DNA of 64,000 nucleotides. It comes from Tepidanaerobacter acetatoxydans Re1. GTDB lineage: Bacteria > Bacillota > Thermosediminibacteria > Thermosediminibacterales > Tepidanaerobacteraceae. The notes under the pieces are model-generated. The model saw only the letters and a program-made list of their open reading frames with translations. It ran no database searches and had not been told where the DNA came from. The stretch is from assembly GCF_000328765.2 (NCBI RefSeq), contig NC_019954.2, positions 1,966,516 to 2,030,515 on the forward strand, written 5' to 3'. How positions within the stretch are numbered: the first letter of the stretch is position 1; each line of letters begins with the position of its first letter. The position numbers and the translations under genes are program-made. Positions 42,978 through 53,643 of this stretch are shown one piece after another.

Positions 42978-44660
42978 TTAATCAAAACCCAGCATTTCAT
43001 TTATGGCCTTACCTGCTGGAACCATCGGCATAACATTTTCCTTGGGATCTATTCTGACATCTATTACAGCAGGTTCTTGGATTTTTGCGGCTTGTTTTAT
43101 TATCTTCGGTAAGTCGCTTTTTTCAGTAACCTCATAACCTCTTACGCCACAAGCTTCGGCTAATTTCACATAATTAACGTTGGCACCGTCTAAATGCACA
43201 TGGGAATATCTTTCATCGAAGAACAGTTCTTGCCACTGCCTAACCATTCCAAGACTGCGATTGTTGAATATCACCGTTATAACCGGAATGTTGTATCTGG
43301 CAGCAGTTATCAATTCATGACAGTTCATTTCAAAGCTACCATCACCTGCAATATTAAACACAACTTTATCCGGTCTTCCAAGTTTAGCTCCGAGAGCTGC
43401 CGGCAGGCCAAAGCCCATGGTACCCAATCCGCCAGAAGATACGAAACTTCTCGGTTCCTTAAATTTGTAAAATTGTGCTGCCCACATCTGATGTTGGCCT
43501 ACTTCAGTTACAATAATAGCTTCTCCTTTGGTTTGCCGGCAAATTTCTTCTACTACATACTGAGGTTTTAAGCCTTTTGAGCAATATTTTAGCGGGTAAG
43601 AGTCCTTCCAATTCGCCACTGTTTTTATCCATTGTTCATTTTTCTTTTGGGGGAGTATTTCTAATATTTCCGTTAAAAACCGCTTTACATCTCCCTTGAT
43701 TCCCAAATCTATATCTATATTTTTACCTAATTCAGCCATATCAATATCAACATGAATAATCTTTGCATTCGGTGCAAATTTTTTTACATTACCGGTAACC
43801 CTGTCATCAAATCGCGCTCCCAAAGCCAACAGTAAATCGCACTCGGTAACTGCCATATTAGCATAAGCAGTGCCATGCATACCCAGCATGCCTAAGCAGA
43901 GAGGATGTTCTGTGGGAAAACCCGAAATACCCATTAGGGTAGTTGTTACCGGTGCATTTATTTTTTCAGCTAGTCTTAATAACTCCGCAGTGGCGTCAGA
44001 GTTTATAATTCCACCGCCGGCATATATAACCGGCCTTTCTGCTTTTTCAATCATAGTCGCAGCTTTTTCAAGTAATATCTTGAAGTTCTCCGGCAAATGT
44101 TGTTTCAAAGAATAAGTTGCAATAAATCCATTCATGTCTCTTCTTATTTCATCTTCATTAACCTGTTCGGCCATTATGTTTTTGGGTAAGTCTACCAGTA
44201 CAGGTCCTGGTCTTCCTGTTGTTGCAATATGAAATGCTTCTTTGACTTTCTTTGCAATATCCTTTTTGTCTCTAATTAAGAAACTGTGTTTTGTAATTGG
44301 AAGGGTAACCCCCGTAATATCCACCTCTTGAAATGAATCTTTGCCCAAGAGGTCTAAAGCAACCTGCCCTGTGAAAGCCAACATAGGTACCGAATCCATG
44401 TAAGCATTAGCAATACCGGTAACTAAGTTTGTGGCTCCGGGACCGGAGGTGCTCAGAACTACTCCAACTTTCCCAGTTGCCCTTGCATATCCGTCTGCGG
44501 CATGTGCTGCTCCCTGTTCGTGGACAGTTCGTATATGTCTTATTCTTTTATAGTTATAAAGGGCATCATAAATCGGCAAAGCCGAACCGCCTGGAAAGCC
44601 AAAAATGGTATCAACACCCAACTCATCCAATGTTTTTAACAAAAGTTCTGCACCAGTCAT
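42978..44660 (-). CDS. ilvB: Acetohydroxyacid synthase large subunit, Trp-type
   Basis: A ThDP enzyme of 560 residues that joins pyruvate-derived hydroxyethyl to pyruvate or 2-oxobutyrate. Visible are the ThDP-activating Glu in TVHEQGAAHAADGYARA, the FAD-site GKDSFQEVDITG and the ThDP motif GDGSFEMNCHEL. Trp476 in MVRQWQELFFDERY is the residue that, in the E. coli enzyme, gives preference for 2-oxobutyrate and so for isoleucine. No small subunit gene accompanies it; IlvN from the other operon may serve. It lies right behind an Ile-specific T-box. Confidence 0.92.
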   Translation of the reverse strand: MTGAELLLKTLDELGVDTIFGFPGGSALPIYDALYNYKRIRHIRTVHEQGAAHAADGYARATGKVGVVLSTSGPGATNLVTGIANAYMDSVPMLAFTGQVALDLLGKDSFQEVDITGVTLPITKHSFLIRDKKDIAKKVKEAFHIATTGRPGPVLVDLPKNIMAEQVNEDEIRRDMNGFIATYSLKQHLPENFKILLEKAATMIEKAERPVIYAGGGIINSDATAELLRLAEKINAPVTTTLMGISGFPTEHPLCLGMLGMHGTAYANMAVTECDLLLALGARFDDRVTGNVKKFAPNAKIIHVDIDMAELGKNIDIDLGIKGDVKRFLTEILEILPQKKNEQWIKTVANWKDSYPLKYCSKGLKPQYVVEEICRQTKGEAIIVTEVGQHQMWAAQFYKFKEPRSFVSSGGLGTMGFGLPAALGAKLGRPDKVVFNIAGDGSFEMNCHELITAARYNIPVITVIFNNRSLGMVRQWQELFFDERYSHVHLDGANVNYVKLAEACGVRGYEVTEKSDLPKIIKQAAKIQEPAVIDVRIDPKENVMPMVPAGKAINEMLGFD

Positions 44661-44799
44661 TTTCTCACCTTCTTTTATGGTAATAAATATTAAAATTATG
44701 TCAACTGCAAAGTAGTATAAAACACAAGTTTATAATCGACAATTTCCTAAAAGTTACTAGCTTAATAATTTGAAACTGTATTAGAACATTAAAGAATGA

Positions 44800-45090
44800 A
44801 AAAGATCCTGCGCCTAACCTTTATAAAAGGGGCGAAGGATCTCGCGTTACCACCCTGTATTCATTTATACCTCGCGGTATAAATCTCAATAGGTACGGGG
44901 CAGTGCGCCCGATACCCGGTTATTTTAACGGTAACCTATTTCCCTCTTGCAGGGAACCCGGCCAGAATTACTTTAAAGTTCACCCTGGCAGCTCCGAGAT
45001 GATTTTCACCGGTAATTTCCAACATCGGCTCTCACCTTACCCGACTCTCTTTAGTCTGAAAAAACCGCTACTCTTCTCTTCACAGCTTTT
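44800..45090 (-). promoter_or_regulatory. T-box riboswitch, isoleucine type, for ilvB-ilvE
   Basis: On the minus strand a full T-box leader precedes the second ilvB. It includes the apical AGAGAGTCGGGTAAGGTGAG region, the T-box AGGGTGGTAACGCGAG (about 44841-44856) and a terminator hairpin (44804-44841) with a T run. In the specifier loop the codon ATC (45003-45001) is followed by one purine and then TCTC, which pairs with GAGA on the other side. That is the normal architecture and gives Ile specificity. Confidence 0.88.
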
Positions 45091-45118
45091 AAAAACGAAA
45101 TAAAATATATTAGCTTAG

Positions 45119-45147
45119 ATTATACCACCTAATTCAGGAAAATACAA
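45119..45147 (-). promoter_or_regulatory. Promoter of the Ile T-box operon
   Basis: Minus-strand TTGTAT (45142-45147), 17 bases, TATAAT (45119-45124), immediately behind the leuB stop codon. It makes ilvB-ilvE a separate transcription unit. Confidence 0.55.
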
Positions 45148-46218
45148 CTATAAATTTTCAACAATAATATCTCCCATTTCTGATGTGGAAACAACTTTTT
45201 TTGCTCCGACTTGAATGTCAAAAGTCCTATATCCTTCGTTTAAAGCTCTTTCCACCGCATTTTTTATAGCAGATGCGGCATCTTTGGCTCCAAAGGAATA
45301 TTCCAACATCATTGCGACCGATAAAATGCAGGCAATAGGATTTGCTTTGCCGCTACCTGCTATATCAGGTGCAGATCCGTGTATCGGCTCATAAAGATAT
45401 GGTTTGCCGTCACCTATACTGGCTGACGGCAGCATGCCTATCGAACCTGTCAGCACCGATGCCTCGTCACTTAATATATCGCCAAAAGTATTCTCAGTTA
45501 AAATCACATCAAACTGACCAGGGTTTAGCACGAGCTGCATCGAACAATTATCTACATACATATGGCAAAGTTTTACATCGGGGTAATCGGCAGCCATATC
45601 AGTTACAATAGTCCTCCACAATCGTGAGGTTTCAAGGACATTAGCCTTATCTACCGAAGTAAGGCGTTTCTGCCTACGTTGGGCTGTTTCAAAGGCAATA
45701 CGAGCCACTCGCTTTATCTCTTCATCAGTATACTCCATGGTATCAAAAGCTCGTGTCTTATCATGAGTTCTCTCTATTCCCTTGGGTTTGCCAAAATAAA
45801 GTCCGCCTGTAAGCTCACGAACTATCATAATATCCAGTTCTTCACCGATAATTTCTTTTTTTATCGGTGATGCATCAGAAAGAGCGTTAAACAGAATCAC
45901 AGACCTGAGATTTGCATAAAGACCAAGGCTTTTTCTAAGACCTAAAATAGCTTGTTCGGGTCGAAATTCTTTTGGTAATTTGTCCCATTTCGGTCCTCCC
46001 ACTGCTCCAAATAAAATCGCATCACAATCTTTGCAAAGAGCTACTGTATCTTCTGTAAGAGGAGTTCCGTAAATATCTGCGGATGCACCTCCTACTAAAC
46101 TCTTTTTAAACTGGAATTTTAAATCATATTTTGCCTCTACAGCTTTTAAAACCTTGACTGCTTCGTCAATTATTTCAGGTCCTATGCCATCACCTGGTAG
46201 AAGGGCTATTGTCTGCAT
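45148..46218 (-). CDS. leuB: 3-isopropylmalate dehydrogenase
   Basis: Oxidises and decarboxylates 3-isopropylmalate in leucine synthesis. The 356-residue protein begins [14 protein letters not shown] and shows the substrate-binding [27 protein letters not shown], the metal aspartates in [15 protein letters not shown] and the NAD loop [16 protein letters not shown]. It overlaps leuD by 13 bases and is the last gene of the leucine operon. Confidence 0.95.
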   Translation of the reverse strand: MQTIALLPGDGIGPEIIDEAVKVLKAVEAKYDLKFQFKKSLVGGASADIYGTPLTEDTVALCKDCDAILFGAVGGPKWDKLPKEFRPEQAILGLRKSLGLYANLRSVILFNALSDASPIKKEIIGEELDIMIVRELTGGLYFGKPKGIERTHDKTRAFDTMEYTDEEIKRVARIAFETAQRRQKRLTSVDKANVLETSRLWRTIVTDMAADYPDVKLCHMYVDNCSMQLVLNPGQFDVILTENTFGDILSDEASVLTGSIGMLPSASIGDGKPYLYEPIHGSAPDIAGSGKANPIACILSVAMMLEYSFGAKDAASAIKNAVERALNEGYRTFDIQVGAKKVVSTSEMGDIIVENL

Positions 46219-46709
46219 TTTTTGTCCACCTCTTTTGCGTAATTCATAAGCCCGCCTGCATTTATTATACCTTTTATAAATTCTGGAAATGGCCTTGCTT
46301 CGAATATTTCTCCGGAAGTTATATTGCTTATAATACCCTTGTCTGTGTCGATTTCTAGTATATCACCTGTTTTTATTTTTTTATTACAATCTTTACATTC
46401 TAAAATTGGAAGTCCAATATTGATAGAATTTCTGTAAAATATTCGTGCAAAAGAGGAAGCAACCACACAACTAATGCCGGCCGACTTTATAGCTAGTGGT
46501 GCATGCTCCCGGGAACTCCCGCATCCAAAGTTATTTCCTGCAACAATAATATCCCCGGCTTCAACTTTTGTCGAAAAATCAGGATCCAGGTCCTCCATAC
46601 AGTGTGAGGCCAGTTCCTTGGGATCTGTAGTATTTAAATAGCGAGCAGGAATGATTACATCTGTATCGATATTATCTTCATAAATCCACGCTTTTCCCTT
46701 AAATATCAC
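46206..46709 (-). CDS. leuD: 3-isopropylmalate dehydratase small subunit
   Basis: The 167-residue swivel subunit of isopropylmalate isomerase, with [20 protein letters not shown], the [18 protein letters not shown] motif and [15 protein letters not shown]. This short form goes with the ~420-residue LeuC found beside it (the type common in archaea and Clostridia) rather than with the longer enterobacterial pair. It overlaps leuC by 11 bases. Confidence 0.94.
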   Translation of the reverse strand: MIFKGKAWIYEDNIDTDVIIPARYLNTTDPKELASHCMEDLDPDFSTKVEAGDIIVAGNNFGCGSSREHAPLAIKSAGISCVVASSFARIFYRNSINIGLPILECKDCNKKIKTGDILEIDTDKGIISNITSGEIFEARPFPEFIKGIINAGGLMNYAKEVDKKCRQ

Positions 46710-47973
46710 AGCAAACCACCTCCTTGGGATGAGCTATTCTTCCTTTTACTGCAGAGGCTGCTGCTACTGCAGGATTTGAAAGGTATACCTCGCTTTCAGG
46801 ATGGCCCATTCTGCCTACAAAGTTCCTGTTAGTCGTTGCTACAGCTCTTTCGCCTTTAGCAAGAATTCCCATATATCCGCCCAAACAAGGCCCACATGTA
46901 GGCGTACTTACAACTGCACCAGCATCAACGAAAATTTCAGTAATTCCTTCTTTTATCATCTCCTGGTAAACTTGCTGCGTTGCAGGGATTATAATTAATC
47001 GCAGATAAGGATGAACCTTATGACCTTTAAGCACTTTCGCCGCAAGTCTCATGTCTTCCAGCCTTCCATTAGTGCACGAACCTATAACTACCTGATCTAT
47101 TACAATATTATCTACAGCTTCTACATCGACTACATTTTCCGGAAGATGAGGCAATGCGATCTTGGGCTGTATTTTTTTAACATCATAATCTATTATATCC
47201 GAATACGCTGCATCCGGATCACTTCTAAACACCTCATAAGGTTTTTTAGCCCTATTTTTAACATACTCCAAGGTTATCTCGTCCGGTTCCATGATACCAT
47301 TTTTCCCACCGGCTTCAATGGCCATATTCGACATCGTAAGCCTTTCGTCAATAGTAAGATGTGCAATGGTATCACCGGTAAATTCCATGGCTTTATATAG
47401 TGCTCCATCCACTCCTATATCTCCTATGGTATGCAAAATTAAGTCTTTACCTGTTACCCATGGATTTGGTTTCCCGTGATAAATAAATTTTATAGTTTCC
47501 GGTACTTTAAACCAACATTTGCCGGTCATCATAGCAAATGCAAGGTCTGTAGAACCAACACCTGTAGAAAAAGCCCCAAGTGCCCCATAAGTACATGTAT
47601 GTGAATCGGCACCGACTACTAAATCTCCGGGAAGGACAATGCCCTGCTCCGGCAAAAAGGCATGTTCTATTCCCATACGCCCCACTTCATAGTAATGTTT
47701 AATCTGCTGAGTCTTCGCAAACTCTCTTAGCATTTTGCAAAGCTCTGCGGATTTAATATCTTTATTTGGTGCAAAATGGTCGGGAATCAGAGCTATTTTC
47801 TCGCGGTCAAAAACTGTGCGGCCTCCTGCTTTTTTAAACTCTTCTATAGCAACAGGTCCGGTTATGTCATTGGCCAGAGCTAAATCAACTTCAGCCATAA
47901 CAAGTTCACCCGGTTCCACAAAATCCTTACCGGAATGTTTGGCAAGTATCTTCTGAGTAATAGTCATCCCCAT
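46699..47973 (-). CDS. leuC: 3-isopropylmalate dehydratase large subunit
   Basis: The 424-residue iron-sulfur subunit of isopropylmalate isomerase. Residues for the 4Fe-4S cluster are in [12 protein letters not shown] and [35 protein letters not shown] is the active-site stretch. The ATG follows the leuA stop directly, with GGGAGGTG inside the end of leuA. Subunit size matches the LeuD type next to it. Homoaconitase-like substrates cannot be excluded from the family alone, but the operon makes leucine synthesis near certain. Confidence 0.94.
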   Translation of the reverse strand: MGMTITQKILAKHSGKDFVEPGELVMAEVDLALANDITGPVAIEEFKKAGGRTVFDREKIALIPDHFAPNKDIKSAELCKMLREFAKTQQIKHYYEVGRMGIEHAFLPEQGIVLPGDLVVGADSHTCTYGALGAFSTGVGSTDLAFAMMTGKCWFKVPETIKFIYHGKPNPWVTGKDLILHTIGDIGVDGALYKAMEFTGDTIAHLTIDERLTMSNMAIEAGGKNGIMEPDEITLEYVKNRAKKPYEVFRSDPDAAYSDIIDYDVKKIQPKIALPHLPENVVDVEAVDNIVIDQVVIGSCTNGRLEDMRLAAKVLKGHKVHPYLRLIIIPATQQVYQEMIKEGITEIFVDAGAVVSTPTCGPCLGGYMGILAKGERAVATTNRNFVGRMGHPESEVYLSNPAVAAASAVKGRIAHPKEVVCCDI

Positions 47974-49509
47974 TTAATCCACCTCCCGGGGTTTGCTGTA
48001 GCCGTTATTCCACATTGTTTTATTCATAGCATTCGTATATGCCATTGCACTAGCTTCTATGATATCTATACTAAGGCCTCGACCTAAAAATGTTCTCCCA
48101 TCTTTTTCAACTCTAACGGTAACCTCACCTAAAGCATCTTTTCCTGCAGTAACGGATCTTATTGAATAATCAACAAGCTTACAATTCATGTTGCAGGCAC
48201 GTTCAAGGGCTTTATATATTGCATCAATAGGACCGTCACCGGTGGATGCCTCTTCAATAACCTTACCGTTCACATTAACTCTTACTGTTGCAGTAGCAAT
48301 AGCTTTATTGCCTGTTGAAACCTGGAAACATTCCAATTCAATATGCTGTGGAAGTTTCATTACCTGGTCTTCAACTATTGCTTCAATATCCAAATCTGAT
48401 ATCTCCTTCTTCCTGTCCGCTAGGTCTTTAAACCTTTCAAATGCTTTGTTAAGTTCATCTTGTGACAATTCATATCCCATTTCCTTTAACCTCTCAGCAA
48501 AAGCATGTCTGCCTGAATGCTTGCCAAGCACCAGAGTGTTAGTAGTAAGGCCTATAGACTGCGGAGTCATTATTTCGTAAGTAGATTTTTCTGTTAAAAC
48601 ACCGTGCTGATGGATTCCAGATTCATGTGCAAAGGCATTTGCGCCTACAATAGCTTTATTAGGCTGTATGAATATCCCGGTTATGGTGCTTACCATTTTA
48701 CTTGTGCGATAAATCTGTTTTGTATTTATACCATGTTCGACCTGGTAAAAATCCTTTCGAGTATCAAGCGCCATTACAATTTCTTCTAATGCAGCATTGC
48801 CTGCTCGCTCACCAAGGCCATTTACCGCACATTCTACTTGAGTTGCCCCATAAATTACAGCTTCCAATGAGTTAGCAACAGCCATTCCCAAATCGTCATG
48901 GCAGTGAACACTTACCTTTACTTTGTCAATTTCGGGCACTTTTTCTATAATAGTTTTTATTAATTGCCCAAATTCTCCGGGAGTTGTATACCCTACTGTA
49001 TCCGGAATATTTATGACAGTAGCACCTGCCTTAATTGCAGCTGAAAATAACCTACAGAGAAATTCCACATCGGATCTTGATGCGTCTTCGGCTGAAAACT
49101 CGACATCTTCCACGAAGGATTTAGCCCTTTTTACTGCGGCTACTGCAGCTTCTAAAACTTGTTCCTCTGTCATTTTCAACTTGTATTTCATATGAATCGG
49201 AGATGATGCTATGAAGGTATGAATTCGCGGCCGCTCTGCAGCTTTCAATGCCTCGGCAGCTCTGTCTATATCTTTAAAATTAGCTCGGGCAAGGCCTGTA
49301 ATCACCGGCCCTTTTACATTTTCCGCTATAGCTTTGACTGCGTTAAAGTCACCGTTGGAGGCTATGGGAAAGCCTGCCTCTATTACATCCACCGAGAGTT
49401 TTTCAAGTTGTCGAGCTATTTCAAGTTTCTCTTTAACATTTAAAGAAATTCCGGGGGTTTGCTCTCCATCCCTCAGAGTGGTATCGAAGATTTCTATTTT
49501 TTTGGGCAT
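47974..49509 (-). CDS. leuA: 2-isopropylmalate synthase
   Basis: Commits 2-oxoisovalerate to leucine by condensing it with acetyl-CoA. The 511-residue protein has the catalytic barrel with [15 protein letters not shown], the metal ligands [13 protein letters not shown] and the [14 protein letters not shown] motif. A C-terminal regulatory LeuA dimer domain (about residues 390-505) is present, so leucine feedback inhibition is likely. It lies between ilvC and leuC on the minus strand. Confidence 0.95.
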   Translation of the reverse strand: MPKKIEIFDTTLRDGEQTPGISLNVKEKLEIARQLEKLSVDVIEAGFPIASNGDFNAVKAIAENVKGPVITGLARANFKDIDRAAEALKAAERPRIHTFIASSPIHMKYKLKMTEEQVLEAAVAAVKRAKSFVEDVEFSAEDASRSDVEFLCRLFSAAIKAGATVINIPDTVGYTTPGEFGQLIKTIIEKVPEIDKVKVSVHCHDDLGMAVANSLEAVIYGATQVECAVNGLGERAGNAALEEIVMALDTRKDFYQVEHGINTKQIYRTSKMVSTITGIFIQPNKAIVGANAFAHESGIHQHGVLTEKSTYEIMTPQSIGLTTNTLVLGKHSGRHAFAERLKEMGYELSQDELNKAFERFKDLADRKKEISDLDIEAIVEDQVMKLPQHIELECFQVSTGNKAIATATVRVNVNGKVIEEASTGDGPIDAIYKALERACNMNCKLVDYSIRSVTAGKDALGEVTVRVEKDGRTFLGRGLSIDIIEASAMAYTNAMNKTMWNNGYSKPREVD

Positions 49510-49653
49510 TTTTTATACCACCTTTTTTTGATAATTCTGATTTATTTTATTGAACATCTTCAATAAAGTGTTATATTTTATAGGCAGGGCGACTTTAAAG
49601 AAAGCCCTGCCCTTTATAAGTAATCTTGTATTTAATATTTAACAGTATAGCAG

Positions 49654-51157
<1,504 letters not shown>

Positions 51158-51160
51158 GTC

Positions 51161-52834
51161 TCACCCTCCAATCATTTCATTGATAGGAGAACCGTTTAAC
51201 ACCATTGGATATACGTTTTCATTAATATCTAAAATACATTCAAGTAAAAACGGACCTTCATGTGAAATCAAGCTGTCAATCGCATCAGAAATTTCGCTTT
51301 GCTTTTGTATCCTCATTGCTTTAAAGTTGTAGCTTTCCGCAAGTTTTATAAAATCCGGCACAAAACTGAAATACACCTGGTTATAGCGCTTATCACAATA
51401 GAATTCCTGAAGTTGGCGGACAAGACCTAAACCGGAGTTGTTAAATAGAACAATCTTTACCGGAAGGTTATTCTCTACAGCTGTGGCCATCTCAGTTAAA
51501 TTCATCTGAAAACTTCCATCACCGCAAATATTGATAATCATTTCGTCTTTCTTTGCCATTTGAGCTCCAATAGCTGCCGGCAGGCCATATCCCATGGTGC
51601 CAAGTCCACCCGATGAAATAAATGTGCGAGGTTTAATAAACTCGTAATACTGAGCAGTCCACATTTGGTGGCAACCTACTTCAGTAGTAATAATTGCTTT
51701 TCCTTTAGTCTTATTTGAAAGCTGCCGGATAATCTCAATGGGATTTAAGCGCTCATCGCTATGACTGCCCAAGTTTTCTTCTTCTTTTAACTTTTTTAAG
51801 CTTGAAGCATATTCGTTCCATGCAGACGGCACTTTATGTTCTACTTTTTTTACTATTTCTCCAAGAATTTGCTTAACATCACCGACAATAGGAATATGTG
51901 CCTGGATGTTCTTTCCTATCTCTGCTGGGTCTATGTCAATGTGTATTATCTTTGCTTTTGGTGCAAACCCCTCGACCTTTCCTACGGTTCTATCGGCAAA
52001 TCTCGAACCCGCAGCAATTACTAAATCTGCCTCGGTAACAGTCTTATTGGCTGCTGGTATGCCGTGCATGCCAATCATGCCCATGTGGAGCGGGTGGTTT
52101 GCCGGAAATGCCCCTATTCCCATCAATGTAGTTACAACCGGAATACATGCCTTCTCGGCTAACTGCATTAATTCTTCTTCAGCACCTGCAGAGTTTATAC
52201 CTCCGCCTGCGCAAATAACCGGACATCGGGATTTATTTATCAGTTCCGCCGCTCTTGATATTTGCAGCGAATGCCCTATTATATTGGGCTTGTAGCCTCT
52301 TAATGAGATGTTTTCTGGGTATTTAAAATTAATCTTAGTTTCGGCTACATCTTTAGGCAGGTCTATCAAGACCGGTCCGGGTCTGCCGGTTGATGCGATA
52401 TAAAAAGCCTCTTTAAGAATTCTCGGAATATCATTTGCATCTTTAATTAGATAATTATGTTTTGTAAAAGGTGCTGTAGCACCGGTTATATCAACTTCTT
52501 GAAAGACATCCTTGCCTATTACCGATGTGGAAACTTGACCGGTAATAGCTATAATGGGAATTGAATCCATATAAGCTGTGGCTATTCCTGTTACTAGATT
52601 AGTTGCTCCAGGTCCCGAGGTTGCCATACACACTCCCACATTGCCGGAAACACGTGCATAACCACTTGCCGCATGAGCAGCAGCCTGTTCTGAACGAGTA
52701 AGAATATGTTTTATTTTAGAATAATTAAGCGCATCATACACAGGAAGTATCGCCCCACCGGGATATCCAAAAACGTATTTTACTTTTTCAATTTCTAATG
52801 ATTTTATAAGTGCTTGTGCTCCGGTAATTTTCAT
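51161..52834 (-). CDS. ilvB: Acetohydroxyacid synthase large subunit, Leu-type
   Basis: The first gene of the ilvBNC-leuACDB operon, 557 residues. ThDP and FAD landmarks are RSEQAAAHAASGYARV, GKDVFQEVDITG and GDGSFQMNLTEM. Where the usual enzyme has RQWQ it has Leu475 (VRQLQEFYCDKRY). Replacing this Trp in the E. coli enzyme greatly weakens preference for 2-oxobutyrate, so this paralogue probably makes mainly acetolactate for valine and leucine. A Leu-specific T-box precedes it, which fits. Confidence 0.93.
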   Translation of the reverse strand: MKITGAQALIKSLEIEKVKYVFGYPGGAILPVYDALNYSKIKHILTRSEQAAAHAASGYARVSGNVGVCMATSGPGATNLVTGIATAYMDSIPIIAITGQVSTSVIGKDVFQEVDITGATAPFTKHNYLIKDANDIPRILKEAFYIASTGRPGPVLIDLPKDVAETKINFKYPENISLRGYKPNIIGHSLQISRAAELINKSRCPVICAGGGINSAGAEEELMQLAEKACIPVVTTLMGIGAFPANHPLHMGMIGMHGIPAANKTVTEADLVIAAGSRFADRTVGKVEGFAPKAKIIHIDIDPAEIGKNIQAHIPIVGDVKQILGEIVKKVEHKVPSAWNEYASSLKKLKEEENLGSHSDERLNPIEIIRQLSNKTKGKAIITTEVGCHQMWTAQYYEFIKPRTFISSGGLGTMGYGLPAAIGAQMAKKDEMIINICGDGSFQMNLTEMATAVENNLPVKIVLFNNSGLGLVRQLQEFYCDKRYNQVYFSFVPDFIKLAESYNFKAMRIQKQSEISDAIDSLISHEGPFLLECILDINENVYPMVLNGSPINEMIGG

Positions 52835-52867
52835 TTATTGCACCACCTTTCATAAACTAATAAAAAT

Positions 52868-53115
52868 AAACCCCTCATCTTGAGATAAAATCTCAGGGAC
52901 GAGGGGTTTTTCTCGTGGTACCACCCTGTTTTGCCTTACCTTATGTAATGGCCTCGGGAAGTAGAAAACTACTTCATTCTAACGCAATATTGCGGCACCG
53001 AACTACTACTGCTTCGCTCGGGCTGTTCAGGAGCGAGCACACAATGAATAGGCGGACCGGCTTTCACCTTACCCGGTTCTCTTTAGCCACTTTCTTCATC
53101 ATTCTCTCCATCATT
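52868..53115 (-). promoter_or_regulatory. T-box riboswitch, leucine type, for the ilv-leu operon
   Basis: Minus-strand leader with AGAGAACCGGGTAAGGTGAA in stem I, T-box AGGGTGGTACCACGAG (52912-52927) and a strong terminator (CCCCTCGTCCCTGAGA paired with TCTCAAGATGAGGGG, 52868-52909). The specifier codon is CTC (53037-53035), followed by one purine and CTCC, which pairs with GGAG upstream. That gives Leu specificity. Confidence 0.9.
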
Positions 53116-53150
53116 ACAATTAACCTATAAACTTTTAAGTGTTGGTATGT

Positions 53151-53178
53151 ATTTTATCACGATTTTCAATTATGTCAA
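53151..53178 (-). promoter_or_regulatory. Promoter of the Leu T-box operon
   Basis: Minus-strand TTGACA (53173-53178), 16 bases, TAAAAT (53151-53156); the -35 box is perfect. Transcription would start some 25-30 bases before stem I of the T-box. Confidence 0.7.
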
Positions 53179-53478
53179 GAGTTATTTTTAATTTTTGTAG
53201 TTATTCTACGATAATGTCATGTTAAATTTATTCCGGCAAAATGCCACATATGAGGAGTTAATACATGAAAAAGTCACAATCAAGTTTACATTATCCGGTA
53301 ATGATATTTTTCCATTCGTATATAAGTCATATGAGATAAATAGAGTTAAGAAACGAAACGAGCTTTTTAACAATACCCATTACAACTTTTCAGAGGAAGC
53401 AAATTATAGTCCAACTTCGTTGGATAAATTATCGAGTAAACGGTTTTGATATTGTAAATTCCTTGAGATAGTGATAAA
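53179..53478. other. Spacer between the Leu T-box and the HydG-like operon
   Basis: AT-rich. A 76-codon frame and a 24-codon frame with GAGGAG before its ATG (about 53264) can be read on the plus strand, but neither resembles a known protein. I see no clear promoter for the plus-strand genes. Confidence 0.35.
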
Positions 53479-53610
53479 ATGTACAAAGAAATGCAGTACA
53501 CCAAGAGGAAAGTAGTTACTGACCTTGAGGTTGCATTAGCTTATATTCTAAAATCTTGGATGCGTTCCGGGATTGAGGAGGTTAAAATCTATATGTTATA
53601 TGTGTTTTAG
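53479..53610 (+). CDS. Possible leader peptide upstream of the HydG-like gene
   Basis: A 43-codon frame beginning MYKEMQYTKRK and ending IYMLYVF, with no strong ribosome-binding site. Its stop codon lies exactly at the CCTCC that can pair either with an upstream GGAGG inside this frame or with the ribosome-binding site of the HydG-like gene. That position suggests a regulatory leader, but coding is not proven. Confidence 0.3.
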   Translation: MYKEMQYTKRKVVTDLEVALAYILKSWMRSGIEEVKIYMLYVF

Positions 53611-53636
53611 CCTCCATAAATATTAAAATTAGGAGG
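53577..53636 (+). promoter_or_regulatory. Alternative hairpins over the ribosome-binding site of the HydG-like gene
   Basis: GGAGGTTAAAA (53577-53587) and TTTTAGCCTCC (53605-53615) form an 11-pair stem with one G-U pair. The same CCTCC (53611-53615) can instead pair with GGAGG at 53632-53636, the ribosome-binding site of the next gene, ahead of a T run. The two pairings exclude each other. Confidence 0.5.
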
Positions 53637-53643
53637 TTTTTTG

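Noticed and set aside
53219-53449. 76-codon plus-strand frame before the HydG-like gene
   Set aside because: No ribosome-binding site, no similarity that I can see, and base composition like the surrounding spacer. A 24-codon frame inside it (ATG near 53264, GAGGAG upstream) is also too short to call.
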